From Acanthochromis polyacanthus (Eukaryota > Chordata > Actinopteri > Pomacentridae): 64,000 nucleotides of DNA. Made by a program: the position numbers and the translations under genes. The notes below the pieces were generated by a model, which had not been told where the DNA came from, ran no database searches, and saw nothing but the letters and a program-made list of their open reading frames with translations. The stretch covers positions 14,918,011 to 14,982,010 of the forward strand of contig NC_067118.1 of the NCBI RefSeq assembly GCF_021347895.1. Direction: 5' to 3'. Below are positions 50,136 through 60,319 of this stretch, piece after piece (the stretch's first letter is position 1; each line of letters begins with the position of its first letter).

Positions 50136-52959
50136 CTAGGAGAAGTCAAAGATGTGAACACACACAGCACGTAGAGTACAAGTGGTGCCGACTTCAGCAG
50201 ATTTACTGAAGTACAGCTCTCATTGGACATTCAGAGCAGGTGCTTCCTCCTGCTTTTGAATGAACACTCTTTGAATGCCAACTTCTTAATGGATGTACAG
50301 AATTTCTGCTTTTCTCTTAATGACTTCAGGATTTATTTATGTTATATTTATGTTAGAATAACAAAGATTATGTTCTGTGTTGGATTTGTGGTGTTAATAA
50401 GACACTTTTTTTTCCTGACAGAGAATTCTCTTCTGTGAGAGCAGCAGATTTGAAGCTTGTCAGAATTCAGGGACATTCAAGGACATTTCAGCGCAGTGTA
50501 GCACACTGCAGTGAAATACCAAAGATTGAAGACTGAATGATATGCATGTAAAAAGAAGTTTATAGTATGACTGATCAAAAAGAAATGACTAGACGTTTTC
50601 TACTGGTTTGATTAAAATCTAATCTCCACACCAGTAAACAGCCATATGATCACACACAACATGTAGCTGATAGATTAATAGTTTGAGGAAATAATAATGA
50701 ATATTGTTTTGTTTCTACTGGATACTGACATATTAAAGTAAGAGGAATATTTATCATGATATCTAGAGATTTAGTACTCTGCACTAATATAATTAAAATC
50801 ACATGATTCTCAATACTGAATTCGATACAAAAAATATCAATCAAATGAATAAATGTATTTACTTGTAAAAACTGCTGCATACAGAGAGTGTAGCTCTATC
50901 AACCAGTTTCTGGTGTTTATGCTAAACTAGGCAACGCTCTGACTCCAGCTCAATACTGAACACAAAGAAATGAGGTTGATTTTCCCAGAAAAAAATGAGA
51001 AATTACATTTGTCAAAATATTTTCAAATGAATAATAGATCATATGTAAATGAGTGTATAAAAGCCACATTTTTGTTTCAGTTCTCTCCATAAGAAAGACA
51101 AGAATTGGGCCATATCTAATTCTAGGGATGATCAGGAGGCTGACAGGTGATGTGCATCAATGTGTTCATTACTCTCCCTAGAAACCTTGTTTTTACTAGT
51201 AGTACTGCTGTTGCCATGGCAACTACTGCCGTCCCAACAACTACTGCCATTCATCCAGTTCAGCAAGGCAGAGTTTTTCTGCTCAGCTTTCAATAGTAAT
51301 CACAACAATTTAACAGGGAATGTTGAGTTACATTACCAGGTCAGTGCTCTCCTCCCTCCTCAAATATGTTTTCTGCTTCACACCTCTATAAATTTGAACA
51401 TTCTTTGACCCAAATAAAAATTTATTTCTAATTACAGTAACCCTAATGTTATCTATGTACTGACTTACTTTGCTGAAGTTCATTTGTGCTCCCCATATGA
51501 AAACATTTCACTTAAAATTCACAACAGCAAAGAGTCTTCCCAAAATTTGTGTTCTACTCTCAATAACTGACAGACTACACAACGTGAAAAGTGAAAATAT
51601 TGTTTCTGGAACAAGGTAGACCAAACCCAGATCTGACTTCACTGGGTTTTATTGCCTGTAACCTGAATCCAAACTCCCGAGTTTCTATCTGAATATAGTT
51701 TTCCAATAAACTTGCATCGAACATGATTCTAACATTAAACAAGTCTTCAATTTTGACTTTAATTTTGATTTGATTACTTGGCACCAATTTTCGTCTTGAA
51801 CTTAGAATCTGCAAGACACTGCATCACATGGCCTTATTGAGCAGATGGAGTTTGCTCAGTTAACATGGAACTGTAGATGTTTCAAATGATGTTTCAATGT
51901 CTGAACGTAAAGGTGAGTTCAAAACATTTGCTTACAGAGACATTATAGCTAAGTTGTCTTTGTTTTAAAGTGTTGAATCTAACTAGTTTGGCATAGGAGA
52001 CAACCTGAGGAGTCATGTAGCTCATGATTTTCAGCTATTTTTCTGATGAGTCTAAGTTGTAGTGTTTGAATAACATGGAAGACTAGTTTTCAGCTCCATT
52101 CTATGCCTTGGTGCACATGTTTTGAAGCTGCTCTTTGGCCTCTCTCCTGTTAATACACATGTCCTAGAGAGGCCCCTTGCTCTTTTCTTCAACCGCCAAC
52201 CAAGTGACTGACAGCCATAGTAGAACAACGACGAGGACGCGCTATTTGTTGTTGGAGTCCTTCGTGAAAGGCTGTCACAGACTGAGGAGAATCCTGCTGA
52301 CACCAGGGGCACCCCACGGTGACCCTGGGACCCTTTCAACCCCCTGCCTTACTTATTGATGTCTGCAGATGTGCCTGCCTGCATGATAATAGCCTCCACT
52401 GTAGGAGCCCCTAACAGTGTCTGTCTATAAATCACACAGGGGGCACGGAGCAAACTCAGCCTACTGTGTGTGTGTATGCGTTTTCAAGACTGTGTGTTTT
52501 GGCTTGTTTGTGCGGCTTGATATACTTGGTGTGTGTGCATACACTGCTTGAGAAGCTCCATGTTGCATTATTGATGGCCCTCAGGAGGGATGAAAGTGTG
52601 AATAGTGGCAGCAGGGGGATAGGGGTGCAGAGGGGTGGGAGTAGTTGGAGGCAGATATCAGAGTGGCTAGATGCATTTAGCAGATCTTCTATACATTGAT
52701 ATCCACATCCATCCTGACAGGTGAGGCCCCTGGAGAACTGTGTTGCAGGAGGTTAAGCAGGAGGAGACCACAGCAGGACTCGTGAATGTACACTCATGTG
52801 ACATCTGCTTGGCAGGCTGTCGAAGAACAGGTGATAATGAATAGAGTAGAATAGTCTATGATATGATCTACCTAACAGAAAACTACACTCTATACATTTT
52901 AAAATATAAACCTAAGCGCATGACAAAGAAACATAAATGCAAATTCTTATATAAATGCA

Positions 52960-53300
52960 TGAGTGATTTGATGTGGATGATAATGATCTGTGGCTTTCAA
53001 AGTCATCAGATCTCAACTGAACTGGATTTTTTGGACCTGTGTACTCAGAACACAGTGCTTTGACACAATGCTAGTGGATCACAGTCCATTAAAAAGATCA
53101 TGAACAAAACTTAACAGACACTTGTAAAGATCATGCATATCATGACAGTCTTGAGTTTCCACTGACTCTTCATAAATATTTTTGACTCAACAGATTTTGT
53201 CATATTTCCAGAAGACCTATAATAAATCTATGAAAGAATCAAAATGCATGGTTGTTTTGTGTATGTATTTCAATTATATTCAAGATTGCTGTGATCCATG
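52960..53300 (+). mobile_element. Tc1-like remnant
   Basis: Contains the same 3'-type block as positions 205-330 (CCTATAATAAATCTATGAAA, CAAAATGCATGGTTGTTTTG) and an upstream stretch resembling SDLN of the catalytic domain. It has no intact frame. Confidence 0.45.
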
Positions 53301-53363
53301 ATATACATGGTGTGGTGTTAACAAATGTATGTAAGTATATAAATGTTTGTTTTCTTGTAGCAG

Positions 53364-53364
<1 letters not shown>

Positions 53365-53395
<31 letters not shown>
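53365..53395. repeat. (TA)n flank of the 3.4-kb element
   Basis: Pure TA repeat immediately left of the GGCATGCC terminus; another TA tract is at 56822-56854, so the element sits inside, or created, a TA microsatellite. Confidence 0.9.
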
Positions 53396-53401
<6 letters not shown>

Positions 53402-53423
53402 CCGTTTAGGAAATTATATATAT

Positions 53424-53995
53424 AATGAAAGTCGATATATATATAATGAAACTTGATATATATATAATGAAACTTGATATATATATAATGAAACTTGATA
53501 TATATATAATGAAACTTGATATATATATAATGAAACTTGATATATATATAATGAAACTTGATATATATATAATGAAAGTCGATATATATATAATGAAACT
53601 TGATATATATATAATGAAACTTGATATATATATAATGAAAGTCGATATATATATAATGAAACTTGATATATATATAATGAAAGTTGATATATATATATAT
53701 ATCAACTTTCATTATATATATATCGACTTTCATTATATATATATATCAACTTTCATTATATATATATCTCGACTTTCATTATATATATATATATCGACTT
53801 TCATTATATATATATATCGACTTTCACTATATATATATCAACTTTCATTATATATATATCAAGTTTCATTATATATATATATCAACTTTCATTATATATA
53901 TATCAAGTTTCATTATATATATATATCAACTTTCATTATATATATATCAAGTTTCATTATATATATATCAACTTTCATTATATATATATCAAATC
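53424..53995. repeat. Left 21-bp array, itself an inverted pair
   Basis: 13 units reading AATGAAACTTGAT (or AAAGTCGAT variants) up to about 53690, then 13 units in the reverse sense (ATCAACTTTCATT). The whole is a palindrome of about 570 bp. It is open in several frames only because the unit length and AT composition avoid stops. Confidence 0.95.
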
Positions 53996-54007
53996 TTTTT
54001 TTCCTAC

Positions 54008-54172
54008 CGAGCCCCGGAAGGGACATGTCCGTATGGCGAAGCGACAACGAAGGACACTCACCCGGACGAGAATTTTATTGAGTTTTATTTTAAAATCGGC
54101 CTGAAACACACAGACATTCAAGCAGTGCGATGCGCTAAGAGTCTGCCATGCAGACCAGCGATCCTGATAATG
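54008..54172 (+). CDS. Element exon 1, degenerate start
   Basis: In the frame that joins exon 2 it reads THPDENFIEFYFKIGLKHTD and then IQAVRCAK, ending ILIM at donor ATG/gtaagt (phase 0). The FIEFYF.IGL.H.DI pattern resembles the N-terminus of integrase-like proteins seen in fish elements, an uncertain memory match. No convincing in-frame start codon; the frame runs back into the repeat array. Confidence 0.4.
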
Positions 54173-54900
54173 GTAAGTTTTATTTCTCCAACATCCTGCT
54201 GTTATCCTACTATGAATACGCTAGCTACAACAGTCCCACATCAGTATTATGAACGTTCCGCCAGCTAACGCGGTCCGGACACCGGATCAGTGATTAGAGG
54301 TTGGCGTTCAACTATTGTTTGCCAGCCAGTTAGCCGCTGGTAAGCTAACAAGCTATGAAACAACTCCTTATAAAACCGGAGGAAAGCAGCAGCAATATTT
54401 CAGTCCAAGACCTGTATTCAGAACCTCCCACGCTGTTACACAATGACCCATTAATCATATTACTGAACTATATGGTTATCATTGAAATTTCCCTTGAAGA
54501 ACCAGTGAACTCTTTGCGAACACATTTTAATTTATGTGTTGATTATGTTTCGTATCAGTAATACAAGTCTAAAAAACTGATTGAAATGATCAAGTTAACA
54601 CAATGAAGTAAAGAGTACTGGTAATCTGCAGCTATTTTCATAATTTCAGGGTGAAATTCTGATGTGTGATTTTCTAGCTTTGCAGATGTGGAAATCCAAT
54701 GCACTGATTTCTTATACACAGATGCTTTTGGTGTTTTTTGTTGTAAAATAAAACAAGGCATTTATCACTGTTGGAAATTATTACAGGTATTATTTGTAAC
54801 ACTTTCTAACATTGTATGGACAAAGCAATAAATCAGTTAATGGATAAAATCATTTGTATTACAGATGCTATCAACAGCATGTCTTGTTCATTTTATTTAG

Positions 54901-55009
54901 TTGTCGGCCTTGGATGATGAGGTCCAGTTACCAGGAGCACTAGTCTGCAGCTTACTGGTTCCGTCCTGCAGCTCCTCCACGCTGTCCTCCTCTCTACAGA
55001 CCAAATCAA
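54901..55009 (+). CDS. Element exon 2
   Basis: This is 109 nt after acceptor ttatttag, encoding LSALDDEVQLPGALVCSLLV and a Ser-rich stretch, donor A/gtaaga. Phase 0 in, phase 1 out, fitting both neighbours. Confidence 0.5.
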
Positions 55010-55168
55010 GTAAGATCTGTTTAGACTATGCAGACATCAACATGATCAGTATGTTATCTTTTGACCCATCCTAAAATCACAAAATAGAACATTTACTTTA
55101 AGTTAACTGTGTTTATGAAAATAGAAAATAATTACTGACAACTAGTACTTTTTGGTGCTTTTATGCAG

Positions 55169-55392
55169 GAAAAGGGAACCAGGAAGCTGCTGTGGATCCT
55201 CTGCAGTATCTGGAGAGGTCAGAGGAACGGTTCTTGGAACAGATCGGAAGACACCAAGACGTGACCTCTGCCATGCTCCAGAACATCCAGAAGATGAATG
55301 AAAACCTTGGTTGCACTGATGGGACGCATGGTGTCGGTGCTGGAGCAACTGTCCCAGAATTAAACTGCATTGTTGACTATTGGCTTTTCTAG
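55169..55392 (+). CDS. Element exon 3 with stop
   Basis: After acceptor atgcag it encodes KGNQEAAVDPLQYLERSEER and FLEQIGRHQDVTSAMLQNIQ, a charged, probably helical tail like those following Myb/SANT or MADF-type DNA-binding domains in transposon accessory proteins. It ends at TAG; AATAAA follows at 55395-55400. No DNA-binding domain itself is seen. Confidence 0.5.
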
Positions 55393-55394
55393 AA

Positions 55395-55400
55395 AATAAA
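55395..55400 (+). terminator. Polyadenylation signal of the element gene
   Basis: AATAAA three bases after the TAG, followed by a T-rich stretch. Confidence 0.5.
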
Positions 55401-55846
55401 TCTTTTTTAGTACTTCACCTGTTTTGTATTTTACTCATGCACTTTGGATGAATGAACAGAAATTTGTGATGAGAGATGCAAATTTTGTCTATAATCTACA
55501 GAGACTTTATTCAGTGTTCAATGCACACTTTTGTTACACACATTTTGACAGATAAGCAGTTGTGCTTTTCAAGCAGATTTTAGTCAGAAACATCAGTAGC
55601 ATACGTTGTTGTTTTTTTACTGTTACACCAATCTAGGTAGATAAACTGCACTACTGCAGCAGACATATTATTGAAATGTGCTTCTATTATGTGTCTACAT
55701 ACACTGCTCACAAATAGTTATTCAACTTTTGGGTGAAATTGATGGAAAATATAAAAAGTGCATGCTGTAGTGATATATCATAAAAGTAGGGTATTTAACT
55801 AGAAACATGCAATAGTGATTTCCTCATCTCAAAAAAAATTATTGAA

Positions 55847-56194
55847 TCAAAAGCTAACAACAGTGGAGGGTATGTCACAATAAAAATGTCTCAGTTTGGA
55901 CAGAACAGCAGCCTTCAGCTGAAATCCAGTACAATTGTGTCCCACCAGTGGCGTGATCATGGATGTGTCCAGGCAGCAGCTGACCTCTGCCTCGTAATTA
56001 GCCTTAAGACCAGCTATAAAGATAAACATAGATATTATCATTATCATCAACATATGGTGCATGTGTTTAACCTTTAAGCTATGTAGGGATGCAAATGTAG
56101 TCGAAGCTAAGTAGCTAAGCTAATGCTAACACGTTCAGTGTTCAGAATCAAAACATCTCTAAAAATTACCTGTTTTCTCAAACGTAGTCGCCAT
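55847..56194 (-). CDS. Possible two-exon small frame in the element
   Basis: Minus strand: ATG at 56194 gives MATTFEKT to donor ACAG/gtaatt (exon 56170-56194). Acceptor ttatag at 56014 opens exon 55847-56013, encoding AGLKANYEAEVSCCLDTSMI and ending CDIPSTVVSF-TGA. Phases agree and the product would be 63 aa. It could be coincidence; no domain recognised. It converges on the plus-strand exons. Confidence 0.25.
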
Positions 56195-56369
56195 TCCCTG
56201 TGACAACCATGAAGACAGATAGATAATCACAGAAGAGCTCATCTGAAGAGCAAATGTCCAATAAGGTTCCTGTTTTTGTTTGCCATGTCCTTCCAGGGCT
56301 CAGTAGGAAAAAGTCTGAATATATGGAATGAAACTTTGAATAGATGGAATGAAAATCTGAACATTCTAT

Positions 56370-56800
56370 ATTCCGACTTTCATTATATATATATCAAGTT
56401 TCATTATATATATATCAACTTTCATTATATATATATATCAACTTTCATTATATATATATCAATTTTCATTATATATATATCAAGTTTCATTATATATATA
56501 TCGACTTTCATTATATATATATCAACTTTCATTATATATATATATATATCAACTTTCATTATATATATATCAACTTTCATTATATATATATCAACTTTCA
56601 TTATATATATATATCAACTTTCATTATATATATATCAATTTTCATTATATATATATCAAGTTTCATTATATATATATCGAGTTTCATTATATATATATCA
56701 AGTTTCATTATATATATATTGAGTTTCATTATATATATATCAAGTTTCATTATATATATATCGAGTTTCATTATATATATATCAAGTTTCATTATATATA
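56370..56800. repeat. Right 21-bp array
   Basis: About 20 copies of ATATCAAGTTTCATT-type units (variants CAACTTT, CGACTTT, CGAGTTT), all in one orientation and inverted relative to the outer left units. Confidence 0.95.
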
Positions 56801-56821
56801 TAATTTCCTAAACGGCATGCC

Positions 56822-56855
<34 letters not shown>

Positions 56856-57152
56856 GAACTCCCTTCTAAAAGTATTAGAACAGTGAGGCCAATTGTTCTG
56901 TTTTTGCTATAGACTGAAAACATTTTGGTTTTACATCAAACAATGAATATTGAGACAAGAGATCAACATTTCAGCTATGTGTATGTACTTCTTCTTCTTC
57001 TTTTCCTTTCGGCTTTTCCCTTCAGGGATTGCCACAGCGAATCAGTTGCCTCCATCTAACCCTGTCTTCTGCATCCTCTTCTCTCACGCCAACTACCTTC
57101 ATGTCCTCTTTAACCACATCCATAAACCTCCTCTTTGGTCTTCCTCTGGGCC

Positions 57153-60100
57153 CAGAGCCGCCTTAACCTAATAGTAGGCCCTGGGGCTGAGAGGTTTTGT
57201 AGGCCCCCCTACTCCATCGTCCCAATCTACATAAAAAAATGCATCAGTTTCTTTTATGACAAACAACTGTGAGGTTTCCTTCTTTAGCCAGAAAACACCA
57301 GCATACTTTTATTGATCAACTTACATGAACACAAAATGCACTTGTATAACATCAGTACATGCTTTACTTAAAACCAATATGGGTGAAAGACTGAAAATCA
57401 ACACCATCAGAACAAAAAGAGATTCTTCTGGCCCACATACATCATTCAAACAAGTAGCAGCCATCCACAACAACTTAAAGCCTGGCTAGCAATAAGCAGA
57501 GCACTGTCCTTTTTAGAAGTGCTTTCGTCTGGCCTTCTTTGCAGAGAATGCCTTGATTATGTCCTTGAAATCCAAATCATGCAGGATGTCATGCTCAATG
57601 GACATAAGTGTGAGGTTACTGACTCTATCTTGCTGCATGCTTGATCTGAGTCTGTTTTTCACCAGTCCCAGTTTGGAGAAGGACCGCTCCCCGCTTGCAT
57701 TGGTTACTGGCATGGTCAGGAATAGCCGTAAAGCTATATCTGTGCTGGGAAACACTGTGTGGAGTTTTCTTCTTCTTAAAAATTGCAGTAACTCCACTGC
57801 TGATGTGCTCTTCACCTTCTCATCTTGTACTAATTCTTTAAACTGTACCACCTCCTCCACAAAATCCTCCTCCAAGTCATTACTGTATTTCCTCTGCAGA
57901 CTCAATGCAGCTGAGCGGAGGTCTTGGGAGGAAATCAAGTGCAATGCATTCAAAAACCCAAAGTTTTGATACACATCACTGTACGACTCGTATCTTCTGT
58001 CCAGTTCAGACACTAAACGGTCAATGACATAGATGAACACAGAGGTGCAGAAGCGCTTGCGGCCTGATAGTTCACACTCTGGCTCAGATGATTCATCAGC
58101 CTGTCTCTTTCTTTTTTTCTTTCTTTGGGTGTCTGCCTTGTACTCATGGGACACAGTGGGAGACATGTTCTTTGCAGCTGTCTCAAAGCTATCAAACTGA
58201 TCCCTCAAACCAGCTACATATTCACGTAATGACCGAACCAGATCCACAGCATTGCACAGGTCCAGCTCCACCGCTTGTAGTGCAGCACTCACACCCTGGA
58301 AACGTTTAAGAATGGCATTCCACATGTTGCACATTAATGCAATTTCAAGTTTATTCATCTTTTTGTGCAGTGCCCTAGCCTCCTCCCTCGTGCTCCAATT
58401 CTGGTGCTCATCATCAGCAATGTTGAGTAAGGCCTGCTGGATCCCAGCGTAATTCTGACACAGAGATTTGGTTGCAACAGAGTGTGCTGACCATCTCGTA
58501 TCAGAGAGTGATTTCAAGGTCTCAATTCTTTGATTTTCATTAGGCTGCAACCCTGCCTTGATCATCTGCCAGCGTGAAGTGGTCTTTGATGAGAAGTTGA
58601 ACAAAGCTTGTACAAAACTGAAAAACTGTTCAGTCTGCTCACAGCAGTTCACACTGTTCACTCCTACTAGGTTTAGGGTATGTGCTGCACACGGTACCCA
58701 CTCTGCCAATGTGCTGATCTGCTTTATGCGGGCCTGCACACCTTTGTAGGCCCCTGACATATTGCTAGCATTGTCATAACACTGCCCTCTACAGTTACTG
58801 ATGTCAATGCCCATCTCCTCCAAAACACTGACCACTGAGTTGAACAGTGCTTCTCCTGTATGGCTGTCAATGGGGAGGAACTTTACAAAGCGCTCCTTTA
58901 TACAGCCCTCTGGTGACACATACCGCAGGATGAAAGTCAGCTGGTCCACATGTGTGATGTCAGGTGTGGAGTCCACACTGATAGCAAAATACTTTGCTAG
59001 TTTTACTCTGCTGATAATTTCATCCAGCACCTTCTGTCCCATCAGCTGTATGAATTCCTCACACACATTCAGAGAGAGATAGGATGGATTTCCTTTGCCA
59101 GCGTTTCCATATTTTTCAATGTGAGCTTTTAAAAAGGGATCAAACTGGCTGATCAGCTCCATGCTGCCCAAATAATTTCCATTGTTGATGTCTCCAAACT
59201 TGTGGCTGCCTCCCCGGAAAGCTAGTCCCCTCTCAGCTAAATACTTCACAACAGTAACAACCCTCTGTAGAACCTGTGCCCAATAATCACACTCCTCATC
59301 AAACTGTTTCCTAAGTTCTGAGTCCACTGTCCCACCCTCAGCTGCTTGATTGATGTAAGCAATCATGGCTTTTCTGTGGATGTCAGAGGTTTCATGTTCT
59401 GATATACGATCACCTGCATGTTTCCAGTCAGAGAAACCCCCACTAACAAATGCAGACTTTTCGTTGCTCTCGCCAAAAATCTTGCAACCAAAACAAAACA
59501 CGCTACCTAGTGATGGTGAATAACAAAGCCACTCTCTACCTACATATTCCCCGTTACTCAGTTTGCGGTGGAAATATGTTTTTGAGAAAAATCTTCTCTG
59601 GTGTTTGTATGTACGCTCTGATGCACGGAGGTCGGCATTTTTATTTTGACACGTCTCTGGTCCCATTTTCGCCCAGTAAGCGCGCGCCTGCCGGTCAATT
59701 TTGTTTCCCCAGCGGCCCGGGTCGCTGCTGTAAGGGCCACTGCCGGACTCGTCTCCTCCTCCCTGATCCTTTTCCTTGTCTCCTCCTCCCTGATCCTTCT
59801 CCTCCTCTTCCCCCTCGTCTCCTCCTCCCTCTTTCTCCCCCGCTACTCCCTCATCCTCATCCACCGCTCCTCTTCTCTTTTCCTGTCTTACTTCTACCTG
59901 CGCGAGCCCCGCCTCGTCTGCTGCCTCCGGTAAACTCAATGCCGCTGAACAGCCACCGCCATCCGTTTCGGACGGTTTAAAGAATCCTGTTAGCTTTGGG
60001 ATGCTCTTAAGTAATTGCTTTTTCTGGGTTTCTTTGTCCCGAAACACCTTTCTTTTGTGAGCGCCGCTCTCAAATTTCTTTTTCCCCGTCATTTTTCAGC

Positions 60101-60319
60101 TGTCACTCAATGGGGGAAAGTTAGGTGGACGTAACAACAACAGTAATCAATGAGAGCGGGGCGGGTCTTACCAGCCACAAACGTGAAGTATAAAATGATT
60201 GACAGAGAACTTGACAAGCAACAAAAACAACGCGACTTTTCCAGCTCATTGATAGGCCCCTGAACTTGGTAGGCCCCTGGGCTTCAGCCCAGGTAAGCCC
60301 GTGCATTAAGGCGGCCGTG
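57153..60319 (-). mobile_element. Complete hAT transposon with 8-bp target duplication
   Basis: This is 3167 bp. Exact duplication TCTGGGCC at 57145-57152 and 60320-60327. Ends are short imperfect inverted repeats: CAGAGCCGCCTTAA at the left against CACGGCCGCCTTAA on the opposite strand at the right (12 of 14). It contains one uninterrupted transposase and lies inside a LINE, so it is younger than the LINE. Confidence 0.95.
57513..60092 (-). CDS. hAT transposase, ZMYM1-like, TTF zinc finger
   Basis: 859 aa from ATG at 60092, no stop or frameshift. N-terminal acidic/Gly-rich region with many GGGDE repeats (about 45-120), then a TTF-type zinc finger (about 165-245: WLCYSPSLGSVFCFGCKIF, later HETSDIHRKAM). 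A DUF4371-type RNase H-like core follows, with ISVDSTPDITH and GQCYDNASNMSG holding the likely first two catalytic Asp residues. After a helical insertion, the C-terminal hAT dimerisation region reads FLTMPVTNASGERSFSKLGL. Proteins of this type include domesticated ZMYM1-like and 52-kDa repressor-like genes, but here the ends and target duplication show a transposon. Possibly active; inferred only. Confidence 0.95.
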   Translation of the reverse strand: MTGKKKFESGAHKRKVFRDKETQKKQLLKSIPKLTGFFKPSETDGGGCSAALSLPEAADEAGLAQVEVRQEKRRGAVDEDEGVAGEKEGGGDEGEEEEKDQGGGDKEKDQGGGDESGSGPYSSDPGRWGNKIDRQARAYWAKMGPETCQNKNADLRASERTYKHQRRFFSKTYFHRKLSNGEYVGREWLCYSPSLGSVFCFGCKIFGESNEKSAFVSGGFSDWKHAGDRISEHETSDIHRKAMIAYINQAAEGGTVDSELRKQFDEECDYWAQVLQRVVTVVKYLAERGLAFRGGSHKFGDINNGNYLGSMELISQFDPFLKAHIEKYGNAGKGNPSYLSLNVCEEFIQLMGQKVLDEIISRVKLAKYFAISVDSTPDITHVDQLTFILRYVSPEGCIKERFVKFLPIDSHTGEALFNSVVSVLEEMGIDISNCRGQCYDNASNMSGAYKGVQARIKQISTLAEWVPCAAHTLNLVGVNSVNCCEQTEQFFSFVQALFNFSSKTTSRWQMIKAGLQPNENQRIETLKSLSDTRWSAHSVATKSLCQNYAGIQQALLNIADDEHQNWSTREEARALHKKMNKLEIALMCNMWNAILKRFQGVSAALQAVELDLCNAVDLVRSLREYVAGLRDQFDSFETAAKNMSPTVSHEYKADTQRKKKRKRQADESSEPECELSGRKRFCTSVFIYVIDRLVSELDRRYESYSDVYQNFGFLNALHLISSQDLRSAALSLQRKYSNDLEEDFVEEVVQFKELVQDEKVKSTSAVELLQFLRRRKLHTVFPSTDIALRLFLTMPVTNASGERSFSKLGLVKNRLRSSMQQDRVSNLTLMSIEHDILHDLDFKDIIKAFSAKKARRKHF

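Larger units (their letters stand above)
41246..53395. other. Intergenic region with old repeats
   Basis: No complete gene in about 12 kb. It holds the SINE at 41468, a Rex1-like LINE end, two further tRNA-derived SINEs, nested insertions around 49 kb, an exon-like block at 49.9-50.1 kb and a Tc1 remnant before 53.3 kb. The stretches 42.3-47.1 kb and 50.2-52.9 kb show nothing I can assign. Confidence 0.5.
53396..56821. mobile_element. 3.4-kb inverted-repeat element with AT-rich arrays
   Basis: The two ends are perfect inverted copies for at least 35 bp, beginning GGCATGCCGTTTAGGAAATT. Inside each end are arrays of an about 21-bp unit, AATGAAACTTGAT plus an AT run. The left array switches orientation at about 53695 (13 units each way); the right array (56370-56800) has about 20 units in one direction. 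The 2.3-kb centre carries three phase-compatible exons with a poly(A) signal on the plus strand and a possible two-exon frame on the minus strand. Target duplication is probably TA or AT but is hidden by flanking TA tracts. Superfamily unknown to me. Confidence 0.85.

Noticed and set aside
53424..53995. Regular array that could be taken for a CRISPR
   Set aside because: No unique spacers, simple AT filler between short units, orientation switches in the middle, and the genome is a vertebrate's.
53239..54081. Long frames in both strands with repeated KLDIYIM or IIYIS peptides
   Set aside because: They are translations of the 21-bp AT-rich array; seven-codon periodicity and open frames on both strands show an artefact, not a protein. 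Same for 56276-56792.
54355..54561. 68-codon frame between element exons 1 and 2
   Set aside because: Phases at exons 1 and 2 join without it and it has no suitable splice borders; likely intron.
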